A DNA stretch of 64,000 nt from Thermogemmatispora onikobensis (GTDB lineage Bacteria > Chloroflexota > Ktedonobacteria > Ktedonobacterales > Ktedonobacteraceae): positions 35,542 through 99,541 of the forward strand of contig NZ_BDGT01000016.1 of the NCBI RefSeq assembly GCF_001748285.1, written 5' to 3'. Every line of letters starts with the position of its first letter. Positions within the stretch are counted from its first letter, which is position 1. This document shows, piece after piece, positions 44,035-53,117 of this stretch. Below the pieces are notes generated by a model. That model worked only from the letters and a program-made list of their open reading frames with translations, had not been told where the DNA came from and ran no database searches. Both the position numbers and the translations under genes were made by a program.

Positions 44035-44769
44035 TTAGCGACGGAAGCAGTAGCCAACGCCACGCACGGTCTGGATAAGCTTGGGGTTGGCGGGATCTTC
44101 TTCGATCTTCTCGCGCAGCCAGCGCACGTGCACGTCGACAGTGCGTGTGTCTCCTACATAGTCGTATCCCCAAACGTTATGGAGAAGCTGATCTCGAGTG
44201 AGCACTGTTCCACGGTTGCGCACCATGTAGACAAGGAGATCGAACTGCTTGGGCTGCAGCTCAATTTCTTGATCGCGACAAAAGATGCGTCGACCGTCGA
44301 GATCGATGCGCAAGGGGCCGGCGACAAGCTCGCGCCTGGGCCGTGTAGGCGCTTCGGGGCCGCCCCGCAGACTCTCCTCGTCAAAGGCGCTGCCATACTC
44401 AACGCGACGCAGTAAGGCCCGAATACGCGCCAGCAACTCCCGACGCCCGAAGGGCTTGGTCACGTAGTCGTCTGCTCCCACTTCGAGGCCAACGACTTTG
44501 TCGATCTCGTCCCCTTTGGCTGTGAGCATGATGATGGGAATGGTGGCGGTCTCCGGCTCGCGTCGCAGCTGCCGGCAGACTTCCAGTCCATCAAGGCCAG
44601 GCAGCATGATGTCGAGCAGGATGACGTCGGGGTGCTCGCTCCGAGCCGCTTCCAGGGCGCTGTAACCATCTGCCGCTGTAATCACCTGGTAGCCGGACTG
44701 CTCCAGGTTGTAGGCAATGGTTTCGACCAGAACCTCCTCATCATCTACGACGAGAATCTTGCGCGCCAC
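44035..44769 (-). CDS. OmpR/PhoB-family response regulator
   Basis: A 244-residue regulator. The receiver domain has KILVVDDEE, the phosphoacceptor Asp in VILLDIMLPGLDG, and the conserved Lys in VTKPFGRREL. The winged-helix output domain has ELQPKQFDLLVYMVRNRG, RTVDVHVRWLREKIE and a final GVGYCFRR. A GTG start with GGAG 7 nt upstream gives the standard N-terminus; an ATG 63 nt upstream lacks support. There is no sensor kinase beside it. A PHO-box-like repeat array precedes the phosphate-type transporter about 1.3 kb away, so a PhoB/PhoP role is plausible. Confidence 0.92.
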   Translation of the reverse strand: MARKILVVDDEEVLVETIAYNLEQSGYQVITAADGYSALEAARSEHPDVILLDIMLPGLDGLEVCRQLRREPETATIPIIMLTAKGDEIDKVVGLEVGADDYVTKPFGRRELLARIRALLRRVEYGSAFDEESLRGGPEAPTRPRRELVAGPLRIDLDGRRIFCRDQEIELQPKQFDLLVYMVRNRGTVLTRDQLLHNVWGYDYVGDTRTVDVHVRWLREKIEEDPANPKLIQTVRGVGYCFRR

Positions 44770-45135
44770 GGTTCTTCTCCATCCTCGTCTCTCTCTGGCT
44801 GGCTGAGCTAGAAAGGCATCACTCTGAATCACTTCATTTCATTATACTATATCGCTCATCCTCCCCAGCCTGCCAGCCGGCTCCCGCTGACGCCAGTGTT
44901 GTCCGACGGCTTTCAGACATGGTAGCATGAGATAAAGAAGGCGGACAGGCCGGCGGCAAGGAGCAAGCAGCGTGCTTGAGACGACGTACACACGTACCCA
45001 CGCACGCACGCACGCATCGCCCGGCTGATCAGTCCCATCCCTCTCTCTCTGTCTTACTCATTCTCGGTCAGCTGCTTGTGGCTCAGCGCTGGCTCCTGAC
45101 CCTATCTTGAGGAAGAAGCAAAGGAGACCCTGCTT
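44770..45135. other. Intergenic region with a CGCA tetranucleotide repeat
   Basis: About 366 bases between divergent genes. A TATAAT on the minus strand at 44841-44846 could serve the response regulator, but no -35 is visible. At 45000-45016 there is a run of CGCA units, preceded by two ACGTAC-like words. Otherwise nothing is recognised. Confidence 0.5.
45000..45016. repeat. CGCA tetranucleotide tandem repeat
   Basis: Four tandem CGCA/ACGC units between genes. Simple-sequence tract without visible function. Confidence 0.6.
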
Positions 45136-45765
45136 ATGACTCATCTCTATCTGATCCGGCATGCGGAGGCACTGAACGCTGTTCAGCGACGTTTCGGTGA
45201 CCTGGACCTCACTCCTCGGGGGATCAGGCAGGCCGAACGCCTGCGCGATCGCCTGGCTACAGGCGAGATCGCTGCCGATGTGCTGATCTCCAGTACCTTG
45301 CGCCGCGCCTATCAGACCGCTGAAATTATTGCGCCAGCTCTGGGCCTCCCTGTTATCCCTGATGACGAGGTGCAGGAGATGCGCGAGGGACAGGCCGCCG
45401 GCTTAAGCGAGGAGGAGTTTGTCGCGCGTTTCGGATTCCCCAATTTTGAAGAGAATCCTTTCCAGCCAGGCGCCCCGGAGGGCGAAAGCTGGCCGGAGTT
45501 CTTGCTCCGCGTCGGGCGCGCCCTTCAGCGCATTACCCATGAGTATGCAGGGAAAACGATCGTGGTTGTCTGCCACGGCGGCGTCATCGATGGTTCGTTT
45601 ATCTACTTCTTCGGCCTCAATTCTTTTTCTTTACCATCTGTGCGCTTTCAAACAGAGAATACCTCTATTACACATTGGTACCACGGCACTTCGTTCCTAC
45701 AGGAACGCGCCTGCTGGCATCTGCGTTCTTACAACGATACCTGCCATCTCCGCGATATGGAGTAA
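45136..45765 (+). CDS. Histidine phosphatase (phosphoglycerate-mutase-like) family protein
   Basis: A 209-residue protein of the histidine phosphatase superfamily. It shows LIRHAEALN with the catalytic His, LTPRGIRQAERLRDRL, SSTLRRAYQTAEIIA with the conserved Arg, EMREGQAAG, and VVVCHGGVIDG with the second His. The actual substrate may be a phosphorylated metabolite or a sugar phosphate. GGAG stands 9 nt before the ATG. It appears to be a single gene. Confidence 0.88.
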   Translation: MTHLYLIRHAEALNAVQRRFGDLDLTPRGIRQAERLRDRLATGEIAADVLISSTLRRAYQTAEIIAPALGLPVIPDDEVQEMREGQAAGLSEEEFVARFGFPNFEENPFQPGAPEGESWPEFLLRVGRALQRITHEYAGKTIVVVCHGGVIDGSFIYFFGLNSFSLPSVRFQTENTSITHWYHGTSFLQERACWHLRSYNDTCHLRDME

Positions 45766-46166
45766 GCGACTCACTCAGGTGACTGCCTCCGCTGACTGCC
45801 TCCGCCCTGCCCGATGACGAGGCCGACCATCTGACTTACTGGCTGGCTGATCGGCTGGTTCGAGCGATCCTGGCCTGCTCCCGCCTGGATCACTGCCAGC
45901 CGATCGGCGGGCATGCTCGGGTACTTGGACCGTGTTGTAATGTAGTGGAAGAAAGGAAAGAGGCTCAATCGAGGCCATGCTGGGGTTCCCGGCGTCCAAG
46001 CGACCATCATGGACGAAGGGACGAAGGTAGTGTAGAGCAGAGCTGGCCTCGTTTGTTAACCAGCCTTAAAGCCTACTTAACAAATCCATAACATTGGCGC
46101 GCTACGATTCTGCTAGAACTGGTTTGAGTCGCGAACATGTCCCTGAAGCAAGGAGACACAACACAT
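45766..46166 (+). other. Intergenic region with PHO-box-like repeats before the MFS transporter
   Basis: About 400 bases. A 13-base direct repeat (GACTGCCTCCGCT/GACTGCCTCCGCC) is near 45781-45806. The PHO-box-like array is at 46055-46093. No convincing -10 was fixed. Confidence 0.6.
46055..46093 (+). promoter_or_regulatory. PHO-box-like array of four heptamers
   Basis: Four related heptamers, GTTAACC, CTTAAAG, CTTAACA and CATAACA, start at 46055, 46065, 46076 and 46087, so they are spaced 10, 11 and 11 nt. This is the layout of PhoP/PhoB-type direct repeats (7+4 format). They precede a phosphate:H+ symporter-like gene by about 75 nt. Confidence 0.55.
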
Positions 46167-47717
46167 ATGGTTGATGGCGGAGAGCCATCCCGGATTGTCG
46201 CCGTGGATAGTGCTATTGATGCGCGTAAATCTGTCTTACACACTCTTGACAACAGTAGCCTCTCGGGCTTCCACTGGAAAGCGATGATCACCTCTGGCAT
46301 GGGCTTCTTCACGGATGCCTATGACCTGTTTATCATCGGTGTTGTCCTCGCAATCCTGACGCCCCTCTGGCACCTCGGCAATTTCGAAATTTCCCTCGTT
46401 GGCAGTACCTCGCTGATCGCAGCGGCCCTCGGCTCAATGATCTTCGGGCGTCTTGCCGACTTCGTGGGACGGCGCTCGATCTACGGCTTCACACTGCTGG
46501 TGCTGGCGGCAGGGGCCCTGGCTTCAGCGCTGGCGCCCAACGTCGTCTGGCTGATCATCTTCCGCTTTATCCTGGGCCTGGGGATCGGTGGCGATTACCC
46601 CCTCAGCGCAACGCTGATGAGCGAGTACGCCAATCGGCGCGATCGTGGTAAGCTGGTGACGATGGTCTTTGCGATGCAGGGGGTTGGTCTGATCCTGGGT
46701 CCCCTGGTGGCTATCGCGCTGCTGCTGGCCGGGCTGGACCACGATCTGACCTGGCGCATTATGCTGGCTCTGGGTGCTGTGCCCGCGCTGGCCACCTTCT
46801 ATCTGCGTCGTCAAATCGCTGAGACGCCACGCTTTGCCTTGATGATGCAGGGCGACCTGGAGGCTGCTGCGGCAACGGTCGGTCGGGTGACGGGCCAGAA
46901 TGGCCATGCTCACAACGGCGCTGGCTCCTCGCTCTGGACTCAACCGTCGGCTCAGAACACTCAATCTGAACCGGCCAAGAGCAAGAAACGCTCCTGGCTT
47001 CCGTTGCTCTGGCGCGCTCCATACCTGCGCTGGCTGATCGGTACCGCTGGCTCCTGGTTGCTGCTCGATATCGCTTACTATGGGACGACCATCTCTAGCC
47101 CGCTGGTGTTGAAGGCGCTCAATGCCCACTCCAGCCTGCTGCTCAACATGGTCTATACGCTGCTCATCTTCCTGGTGGCCGCTTTCCCCGGCTATATTCT
47201 AGCCGCGCTGACTATTGACCGCCTGGGGCGCAGGTGGATTCAGTGTGTGGGCTTTGCCATGATGGCCCTGGCCTACGGGCTGCTGGCGATTTTCCCGGCC
47301 TTGACCCAGCTCACCGTGCCCTTCTTGCTGGTCTACGGTGTGAGCTACTTCTTCACCGAGTTCGGCCCGAATGTGACCACCTTCGTCTATCCTGCTGAGA
47401 TCTTCCCGGTGATGGTCCGCTCCACCGCCCACGGCATTGCGGCTGCCCTGGGCAAGGTGGGTGCCTTTATCGGGGCGTTGATCTTCCCCTTCCTGCTCAG
47501 TAGCTTCCATCTGCCGGGCGTGATGACCTTCACCGCCATTATCTCGGTGGCTGGCCTGGTCCTGACCTTGCTCACCCTCCCCGAACCCAGCGGTCGCTCG
47601 CTGGAAGAGATCTCGGGAGAGTATAAGCTGGTCGAGAGCGAGGCGCTTTCCTCCTCCGCTTCTTCCTCTCCTCTGCTCACTGAGAGGGTGGCCGTCGGTG
47701 AGCCGCTTGCGCGTTAA
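46167..47717 (+). CDS. MFS transporter, phosphate:H+ symporter (PHS/Pho84)-like
   Basis: A 516-residue protein with about 12 membrane segments. Motifs GMGFFTDAYDLFIIG in TM1 and GRLADFVGRRSIYG after TM2 are typical of the phosphate:H+ symporter group of the major facilitator superfamily. RFILGLGIGGDYPLSATLMSEY and, in the second half, FGPNVTTFVYPAEIFP match as well. It probably imports inorganic phosphate in symport with protons; a sugar or organic acid substrate cannot be excluded. The start chosen has AGGAG about 11 nt upstream. Upstream repeats suggest control by a PhoP/PhoB-type regulator. Confidence 0.85.
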   Translation: MVDGGEPSRIVAVDSAIDARKSVLHTLDNSSLSGFHWKAMITSGMGFFTDAYDLFIIGVVLAILTPLWHLGNFEISLVGSTSLIAAALGSMIFGRLADFVGRRSIYGFTLLVLAAGALASALAPNVVWLIIFRFILGLGIGGDYPLSATLMSEYANRRDRGKLVTMVFAMQGVGLILGPLVAIALLLAGLDHDLTWRIMLALGAVPALATFYLRRQIAETPRFALMMQGDLEAAAATVGRVTGQNGHAHNGAGSSLWTQPSAQNTQSEPAKSKKRSWLPLLWRAPYLRWLIGTAGSWLLLDIAYYGTTISSPLVLKALNAHSSLLLNMVYTLLIFLVAAFPGYILAALTIDRLGRRWIQCVGFAMMALAYGLLAIFPALTQLTVPFLLVYGVSYFFTEFGPNVTTFVYPAEIFPVMVRSTAHGIAAALGKVGAFIGALIFPFLLSSFHLPGVMTFTAIISVAGLVLTLLTLPEPSGRSLEEISGEYKLVESEALSSSASSSPLLTERVAVGEPLAR

Positions 47718-48024
47718 GGCTGGCCTTCTGCTGGCTGCCTGTCCACCGCGGGGCGGCTCCCGCAGCAACTGGCGAGGAACGTTAGCCAGCAACATGGCGC
47801 AGCACAATGACGGCGTGTACAATAGCTCCTGAGAGCGCGCCGTCTTTTTCTTTGCTCGCTGCCTGAGTATCCTGCCGGGACAGCGAGGCAAAGGGCCAGG
47901 AAGGGAGCCGGCGCCGAGGTCGGCTTGACTTATTCGGCCTGGAGGCCTTCGACGGCCAGCAGCCCAGCCCGCGGTGTGGCGGAAAACCAGGCCGGGTGAG
48001 GACAGAAAGGGGAAAGCTCTTGCC
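47718..48024. other. Intergenic region before the DinB gene
   Basis: About 307 bases; no gene, promoter or repeat could be supported. Confidence 0.4.
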
Positions 48025-48555
48025 ATGAATATTATCGATTTTTTCCGACTGGAGCAGCGTCGCCTTCACCAGTGGATGCGCAATAGTGTGAGCGATCTCA
48101 GTGTGGAGGAATGGCACTATCAGGGGCCGGGCCAGGCCACTACCATCGCCTTTCTACTCTGGCACTGTGTGCGCACGGAAGATAATATTTTGCGCTTCAT
48201 TTTGCAAGGCCGGCAACCGATCTGGAACGAGGAGGAGTGGCATACGCGCCTGGGCTTGCCGCCGCGCGTGCAGGGCACTGGCATGAGCACGGAGGAGGCC
48301 CGGCAGTTTCGGATCGCTGACCCGGCTTTGTTTCTCCAATACGCGGCTCGCGTTTGGCAGGAGTTTGAAGACTATCTGGCGGCTGTCGAAGATGGCGGGG
48401 CTGAGTTGTCTGCACGCCTTGTGAAGGTCAAGCCTCTTGGCGAAATGCCGGCCATCCAGGCGATTGGCCAGGTCTGCCTGACGCATTGCTTTACTCACCT
48501 CGGAGAGATCGCTCACATTCGCGGCGAGCTGGGCAAGCAAGGGTTGCCCATCTGA
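48025..48555 (+). CDS. DinB-like domain protein
   Basis: A 176-residue helical-bundle protein of the DinB/DUF664 superfamily. It starts MNIIDFFRLEQRRLHQWM, has TIAFLLWHCVRTEDN with a His at the expected metal site, and ends with THCFTHLGEIAHIRGEL, which provides two more His ligands. Relatives are often metal-dependent S-transferases using bacillithiol or mycothiol, or uncharacterised. An upstream Met would add 17 unlikely residues. GGGG lies 12 nt before the ATG. Confidence 0.8.
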   Translation: MNIIDFFRLEQRRLHQWMRNSVSDLSVEEWHYQGPGQATTIAFLLWHCVRTEDNILRFILQGRQPIWNEEEWHTRLGLPPRVQGTGMSTEEARQFRIADPALFLQYAARVWQEFEDYLAAVEDGGAELSARLVKVKPLGEMPAIQAIGQVCLTHCFTHLGEIAHIRGELGKQGLPI

Positions 48556-48613
48556 GTTGAGGCAGCGGCCAGAGCGGCCTGGTGGCGAGCGCGGCGCTCT
48601 TCCCTCCTGCTCG

Positions 48614-48892
48614 CTATTCGACGCCGAGGTCCCACGCCTGTTGGAGATCGGCCCGCGAGTAGCACTGAAAGGCCATCAGGGTGTGGGTGCGGGTAATCGT
48701 CGGGATGGCAGTCATCTTCCCCGTCACCACCTCGGCCAGGTCCTCATAGCGGGGCAGGCGCAGCAGCGCCACCAGGTCATAGTCGCCGGTGACCGAATAC
48801 ACCTCGGCTACGCCGGCGATCTCCAGCAAGCGCTGCGCTGTCTCGTTGATTTGCCCTCGCTCAACGTTCATCAGCACCAGGGCCGTGATCAT
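48614..48892 (-). CDS. Lrp/AsnC ligand-binding-domain-only protein
   Basis: A 92-residue protein that contains only the RAM (Lrp ligand-binding) domain: MITALVLMNVERGQI, VAEVYSVTGDYDLVALLR and HTLMAFQCY. The HTH of a normal Lrp regulator is absent. Stand-alone RAM proteins bind amino acids or modulate full-length Lrp proteins. GGAGGG lies 6 nt before the ATG. It is a single gene. Confidence 0.85.
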   Translation of the reverse strand: MITALVLMNVERGQINETAQRLLEIAGVAEVYSVTGDYDLVALLRLPRYEDLAEVVTGKMTAIPTITRTHTLMAFQCYSRADLQQAWDLGVE

Positions 48893-49205
48893 CGCTTTCC
48901 CTCCTTCTTCTTCTTGGAAAAAGCCTGCTTGCGCGTTAGTAGCATACCCCACTCATCCTAGAGCCAGACAGGTGCTGCCAGGGGCGAGTCAAGTGCAACC
49001 AGGGGTCACCTACTACCACCGCCTGTGCAGGCTGAGCGCCAGAGGAGCGGGTGAGCAGGGGAGGCAGATTCGATTCCTTTCCATTCCTTCCTCTTTTCAT
49101 CCCATACTCGCTTGTTGCTGGCTGATCAGCCTGCGTCAGGCGCGTGCTCTCCCTCTGGCTCAGAGCTGGGGCCTGAGCCAGAGCCTGGCCATCCCTTCCA
49201 TCTCC
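48893..49205. other. Intergenic region downstream of the R2lox gene
   Basis: About 313 bases. It includes an imperfect inverted repeat of GGCTCAGAGC-type words near 49160-49185 that might act as a terminator; no T tract follows. Nothing else was recognised. Confidence 0.35.
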
Positions 49206-50165
49206 CTATGCCTGAAAGACGGGCGGTGGTGGGACAGTGGGTAGCTCCATACTTAGCCCGATGCCCTTGAGCTTCTTGCGGAGCGACTCAATGGCATAGC
49301 GTGGGGTCTGCCAGGGATCAAGGCGGGCTGCCAGGTACTGCGGGATTTCGCTCTCTGGAGGGGTAAGGCCCGCCAGGGCGGTTGGCAGATACTTCTGGAC
49401 GGCAGCGTAGACGATCTGAGCCTGTTCGTGGTTCTGCTGGATCATATCGCGCAGAAACTTGACGCCGAAGAGCACATGGCGCGACTCGTCGCGGGCCACT
49501 GCGGTAAAGCCGGCACGGAAAGCGGGGAAAAGATTGAACTGCCGATAGGTCTCCAGGATGGAGCGCTGGCCGGCTAAAGCCATCGTGCCCTCAACGATGA
49601 TATGGTAGAGCGTGACCCCTTCGATCAGATGGGCGAGCTGGCCCGGCTCCTGGCGGATGCGCTCGGCGATCGCAGCCAGCTCCTCGATCAGAATGGTCTG
49701 CAGATGCTTGTTCATATATCCGACAGCCACCTGCAAAGCGCCGTCGAGGCTATCCTCTTCCACGCCCAGCACCTCGCGAAAGAAGCGGTCAAAGAAGACC
49801 GTATGGCGGGCTTCGTCGACAAGCTGGGTGGTCAAGAAGAGCCGCATCTCCTCGTCAGGCATGGCCACCACGTAGGGGGCTAGAGTGTTGGTAACGCACT
49901 CTTCCCCTTTGAAGAAGGCCGAGAGGCCATACATACGGGCCTGCCGCTCCTCATGGGGCATAGCCTGCCACTGCTGGCGGTCATAGCTGAAATCCAGCTC
50001 CTGTGCCTGCCACTGCTGACGCTCCCAGCGATAGTAGAGCTCGCGGTAGCTGGGCAGGTGGACCAGTCCCTGATCGATGATATTGAGCACCGCATCGATC
50101 GGCGTCGCCTGCAGCTGGGCGAGGGGAGCAGTCTCCAACGGGTTGCTATGAGGGCTGTTGGACAT
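49206..50165 (-). CDS. R2-like ligand-binding oxidase (R2lox)
   Basis: A 319-residue ferritin-like protein. The metal ligands expected for R2lox are E88 (GEECVTN), E118 and H121 (VDEARHTVFF), E192 (VEGTMA), E227 and H230 (ARDESRHVLFG). Their spacing (30, 74 and 35 residues between the Glu ligands) is close to R2lox. V91 (E88+3) and Y187 (E192-5) are at the positions of the Val-Tyr ether cross-link, which separates R2lox from ribonucleotide reductase R2. It is predicted to hold a Mn/Fe cluster with a fatty-acid-like ligand. Its ATG lies 20 nt inside the upstream acyl-CoA ligase gene, so they are coupled. Confidence 0.85.
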   Translation of the reverse strand: MSNSPHSNPLETAPLAQLQATPIDAVLNIIDQGLVHLPSYRELYYRWERQQWQAQELDFSYDRQQWQAMPHEERQARMYGLSAFFKGEECVTNTLAPYVVAMPDEEMRLFLTTQLVDEARHTVFFDRFFREVLGVEEDSLDGALQVAVGYMNKHLQTILIEELAAIAERIRQEPGQLAHLIEGVTLYHIIVEGTMALAGQRSILETYRQFNLFPAFRAGFTAVARDESRHVLFGVKFLRDMIQQNHEQAQIVYAAVQKYLPTALAGLTPPESEIPQYLAARLDPWQTPRYAIESLRKKLKGIGLSMELPTVPPPPVFQA

Positions 50166-51792
50166 AACGCCTCCTCAGCTCCTTCTTATCGATCTTGCCC
50201 ACGAGGTTACGCGGCAGCGAATCAACAAACTCGATCTCGCTTGGCGTCTTGTAATTGGCCAGATATTCACGGCAGAAAGCTTTGAGGGCCTCGGCGTCAA
50301 CCGGCTCGCGCGTGACCACGAAGGCCTTCACCTCCTCGCCCATGCGCTCGGAGGGGATGCCGACCACGGCGGACTCGATGACCGCGGGATGGCGGTTGAG
50401 CACTTCCTCAACATCGCGTGGATAGATGTTAAAGCCCCCGCGAATAATCAGGTCCTTCTTGCGCTCCACCACGTAGATGTAGCCGTCCTCGTCCATGCGT
50501 CCCATATCACCGGTATGGAGCCAGCCATTGCGCATGGCGGCTGCGGTCTCCTCGGGCAGATTGTAGTACTGTTGCATGACATTGGGGCCGCGGGCAATGA
50601 TCTCGCCCACCTCGCCTACTGGCACGTCCTGGTCGTTCTCATCGACGATGCGGATCTCGACACCTGGCAGCGGCTTGCCGACCGAGCCTGGCTTGCGCGG
50701 CATCTCGCGATTGTGGCCTGTGAGGGCGGCGGTTGCTTCTGAGAGGCCATAGCCTTCGAGGATGTGACAACCGAACTTCTTTTCGAAGGCTTCCAGCACA
50801 GCCACTGGCAAGGGGGCCGAGCCGCTGACGCAGTACTGCAGGCTGCTGGTGTCGTACTTGTCGGCATCAGGGCTATGGAGCAGGGCCACGAACATGGCAG
50901 GCACGCCAGCGAAGCCGGAGACGCGATAGCGCTCGATCGCCGAGAAGACAGCGGTGGTATCGAAGCGTGGCAGCATGACGATGCGCGCGCCGTTGAGGTA
51001 AGCCACATTGGAAGCCACCAGGCCAAAAGCATGAGCCAGAGGGAGGATGGCCAGATGGGTTTCACCCTGGCTCTCGGCGGCGCTTGGGTCCTCATCGCCA
51101 CCGACGCCGCGTCCGCTGACGGCGTTGGCCACCAGATTGCGGTGGGAGAGCATGACGCCCTTGGGGTGACCCGTAGTGCCGGAGGTATAGAGGATGACAG
51201 CGGTGTCATCGGGGCTCAGACTGATACCGGGCAGGTCGCTCAGGTAGTAGTCGGCGTAATCTAGGCCGCGGGCGAGGACATCCTGGTAAGCGTGGATCTG
51301 GGCCCTCCCCTCTGGAGGCGCGTTTCCTGCTCCAGCTGCTGCCGCGTCGCTGACACAAATGATCTGCTCCAGGGTAGGTACCTGGGCCAGAGTAGAGCTG
51401 TGGAGCGGGAGCAGGAGCGGGCTGGTGATCAGCAGGCGGGCCCCCGAGTTCTGGGCAATATAGTGCACCTCGGGGGGCTTCAGCAGAGGAAGAACGGGGA
51501 TAACGATGGCGCCGGCACGCGCAATGGCCTGGTAGGAGATAATCACCTCGGGACAGTTCGGAATCATCACCATCACGCGGTCGCCAGGCTGTATGCCGAG
51601 CGCGCGCAGGCCGGCGGCCAGTTGCACGGCCTCGCGGGCGATTTCCACGTTGGTATAGCGGCGGGGCTCAGCCAGCTGGGGGTCCTCATAGACCAGGGCC
51701 TCGTAGGTGCCAAAGCGCTGGCAGTTGTAGATCGCCAGGTCGTACTGAAGCCGCAGGTCAGCGATGTCCCTGATGTTCCTGGCTTCGACCAT
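50146..51792 (-). CDS. Long-chain acyl-CoA synthetase (AMP-forming)
   Basis: A 548-residue ANL-superfamily enzyme. The P-loop is ILYTSGTTGHPKGVMLSH, with EGYGLSEATA and WLHTGDMGRMDEDGY following, then VERKKDLIIRGGFNIYP and a C-terminal KID(K) lysine in NLVGKIDKKEL. It activates a fatty or aryl acid with ATP to the acyl-CoA. AAGGAGG lies 7 nt before the ATG. It lies between a MaoC hydratase and R2lox, suggesting a lipid-modification or degradation operon. Confidence 0.93.
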   Translation of the reverse strand: MVEARNIRDIADLRLQYDLAIYNCQRFGTYEALVYEDPQLAEPRRYTNVEIAREAVQLAAGLRALGIQPGDRVMVMIPNCPEVIISYQAIARAGAIVIPVLPLLKPPEVHYIAQNSGARLLITSPLLLPLHSSTLAQVPTLEQIICVSDAAAAGAGNAPPEGRAQIHAYQDVLARGLDYADYYLSDLPGISLSPDDTAVILYTSGTTGHPKGVMLSHRNLVANAVSGRGVGGDEDPSAAESQGETHLAILPLAHAFGLVASNVAYLNGARIVMLPRFDTTAVFSAIERYRVSGFAGVPAMFVALLHSPDADKYDTSSLQYCVSGSAPLPVAVLEAFEKKFGCHILEGYGLSEATAALTGHNREMPRKPGSVGKPLPGVEIRIVDENDQDVPVGEVGEIIARGPNVMQQYYNLPEETAAAMRNGWLHTGDMGRMDEDGYIYVVERKKDLIIRGGFNIYPRDVEEVLNRHPAVIESAVVGIPSERMGEEVKAFVVTREPVDAEALKAFCREYLANYKTPSEIEFVDSLPRNLVGKIDKKELRRRYVQQPS

Positions 51793-51834
51793 GCGCAAAC
51801 CTCCTTGTTAGTCGACCGATGGACAGTCACTCTT

Positions 51835-52272
51835 TTAGTTGGCGGACGGCAAAGAGATGACGGCTTCGCCACCCGTCACTCGCTCGCCGCGCTGGTTCTC
51901 GGCCCAACACTCGATGGTGATCAGCTCACGCCCATCAGCCTCGCGGCTACGCGCCGTCACTCGACCCCGACAGGTCAAAACGTCGCCCGGGCGCACCATG
52001 CTGGCAAAGCGCACCTTGAGGCGAGCGAGGAAAGCCTCGGGGTAAGAGGCGATCTGCTGCTCGATAAATTGGCCAAGGAAGGCCATGCTGAGCATCCCAT
52101 GAGCGATGACCCCGTCAAGCCCGACGCGGCGCGCTGCCTCGTCGTCCAGGTGAATCGGGTTGTAATCGCCCGAAGCCTCAGCATAACGGTGGAGCTGTTC
52201 GCGGGTAACCGGCGGCTTCACCAGTGGGGGAAGTTCTGTGCCGATAGCTGCCTCGACAATGCTGCTAGTCAT
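51835..52272 (-). CDS. MaoC-like hot-dog hydratase
   Basis: A 145-residue MaoC dehydratase-type protein. It shows YAEASGDYNPIHLDDEAAR, where the Asp and His are catalytic, and HGMLSMAFLGQF. It probably hydrates an enoyl-CoA. It is the first gene of the MaoC-ligase-R2lox operon, 43 nt before the ligase. An extended reading would add 33 residues without family similarity. Confidence 0.88.
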   Translation of the reverse strand: MTSSIVEAAIGTELPPLVKPPVTREQLHRYAEASGDYNPIHLDDEAARRVGLDGVIAHGMLSMAFLGQFIEQQIASYPEAFLARLKVRFASMVRPGDVLTCRGRVTARSREADGRELITIECWAENQRGERVTGGEAVISLPSAN

Positions 52273-52631
52273 AGCCTGCCTTTCGTTGCACTGGGGAGAG
52301 TGGACTCGCTCCGTCCCTCCAGGGTGATCCTCGGCGATCGCCCCGGCTCTGACTGGGGAGTACTCACTCACGTACTGACGCGCTTGCGTAAGGATGCACT
52401 CTCACGCTCGCAGTTGGACATCTCTAAAATGCGGCAGCGGCAGCAACCGCTCTCGATAAAAACTGTAACATGATCAGGCCGCTTAGACAAGGGGCTGGGG
52501 CCGTGTGCCAGTGAAGCAGCCTGGCTTTCGCCATAGCAGGGCCTGTGGAGCAGGCAGAATGATGCGGACGTTCTTCGCCAGGCCGACTGGTCGGCAGGGA
52601 GCTGGCCGGGGTGCAGCGCGTTGGGACTCTC
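52273..52631. other. Intergenic region before the MaoC operon
   Basis: About 359 bases. It probably holds the promoter of the MaoC operon, but no convincing hexamers were fixed. Confidence 0.35.
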
Positions 52632-53117
52632 TCACCATGGTACGAGCTGGTTGCGCCACTCGCTCGGCGGCTCCTCGATGACCGCTGGCTGCCAGCCCGG
52701 CTCGCCGTAAAGAATATCTTCCTTCCAGCTGGGATTTTTTCGGCAAAAATGATAGCGGATGCGCCAGCGCTGGTTGATCCGTTGCTGCTCGTGATAGGCT
52801 GTCTCGACCCCTAGATGAAAGCTGAGCAGACGGGCATAGTAAGGCTGGAGGCGATACTCCAGATCGTCGGTGTTGAGGTCATGCTCTGTGAAAGTTAGCT
52901 CCAGGGTAAAAACATAGGGATAGCTCAAAACTTCTGGGGCCCGGTCTTCTTCGTCAAGATGGTGGATCATGACCAGCATACCTAACATTTCGAACTGGTA
53001 ATAGAGCGCGTCGCGGGTCCGCTGCCGCTTGAAAGGAGGCAAGGAAAGAAGGGTACCGATCTCGCTGGCGAGTTGATGCAGAGATTTCTCTGTTTTGATG
53101 AAGACCTGGAAAGACAT
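52632..53117 (-). CDS. Hypothetical protein
   Basis: A 161-residue protein that I do not recognise. It begins MSFQVFIKTEKSLHQLASEIG, has a helical N-terminal half and an acidic HHLDEEDRAPE stretch, and ends with a Trp/Pro-rich tail. No membrane segment or signal. AAGGAG lies 7 nt before the ATG, which supports translation. It faces away from the E1 genes and has no operon partner. Confidence 0.6.
   Translation of the reverse strand: MSFQVFIKTEKSLHQLASEIGTLLSLPPFKRQRTRDALYYQFEMLGMLVMIHHLDEEDRAPEVLSYPYVFTLELTFTEHDLNTDDLEYRLQPYYARLLSFHLGVETAYHEQQRINQRWRIRYHFCRKNPSWKEDILYGEPGWQPAVIEEPPSEWRNQLVPW

Noticed and set aside
43796..44173. Longer N-terminus for the PHP gene
   Set aside because: It would overlap the response regulator, is Arg-rich and unlike the family. 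A TTG with AAGGAG gives the proper N-terminus.
51292..52473. Open frame of 393 codons across the acyl-CoA ligase and MaoC genes
   Set aside because: It is opposite two well-supported enzymes and shows no domain.
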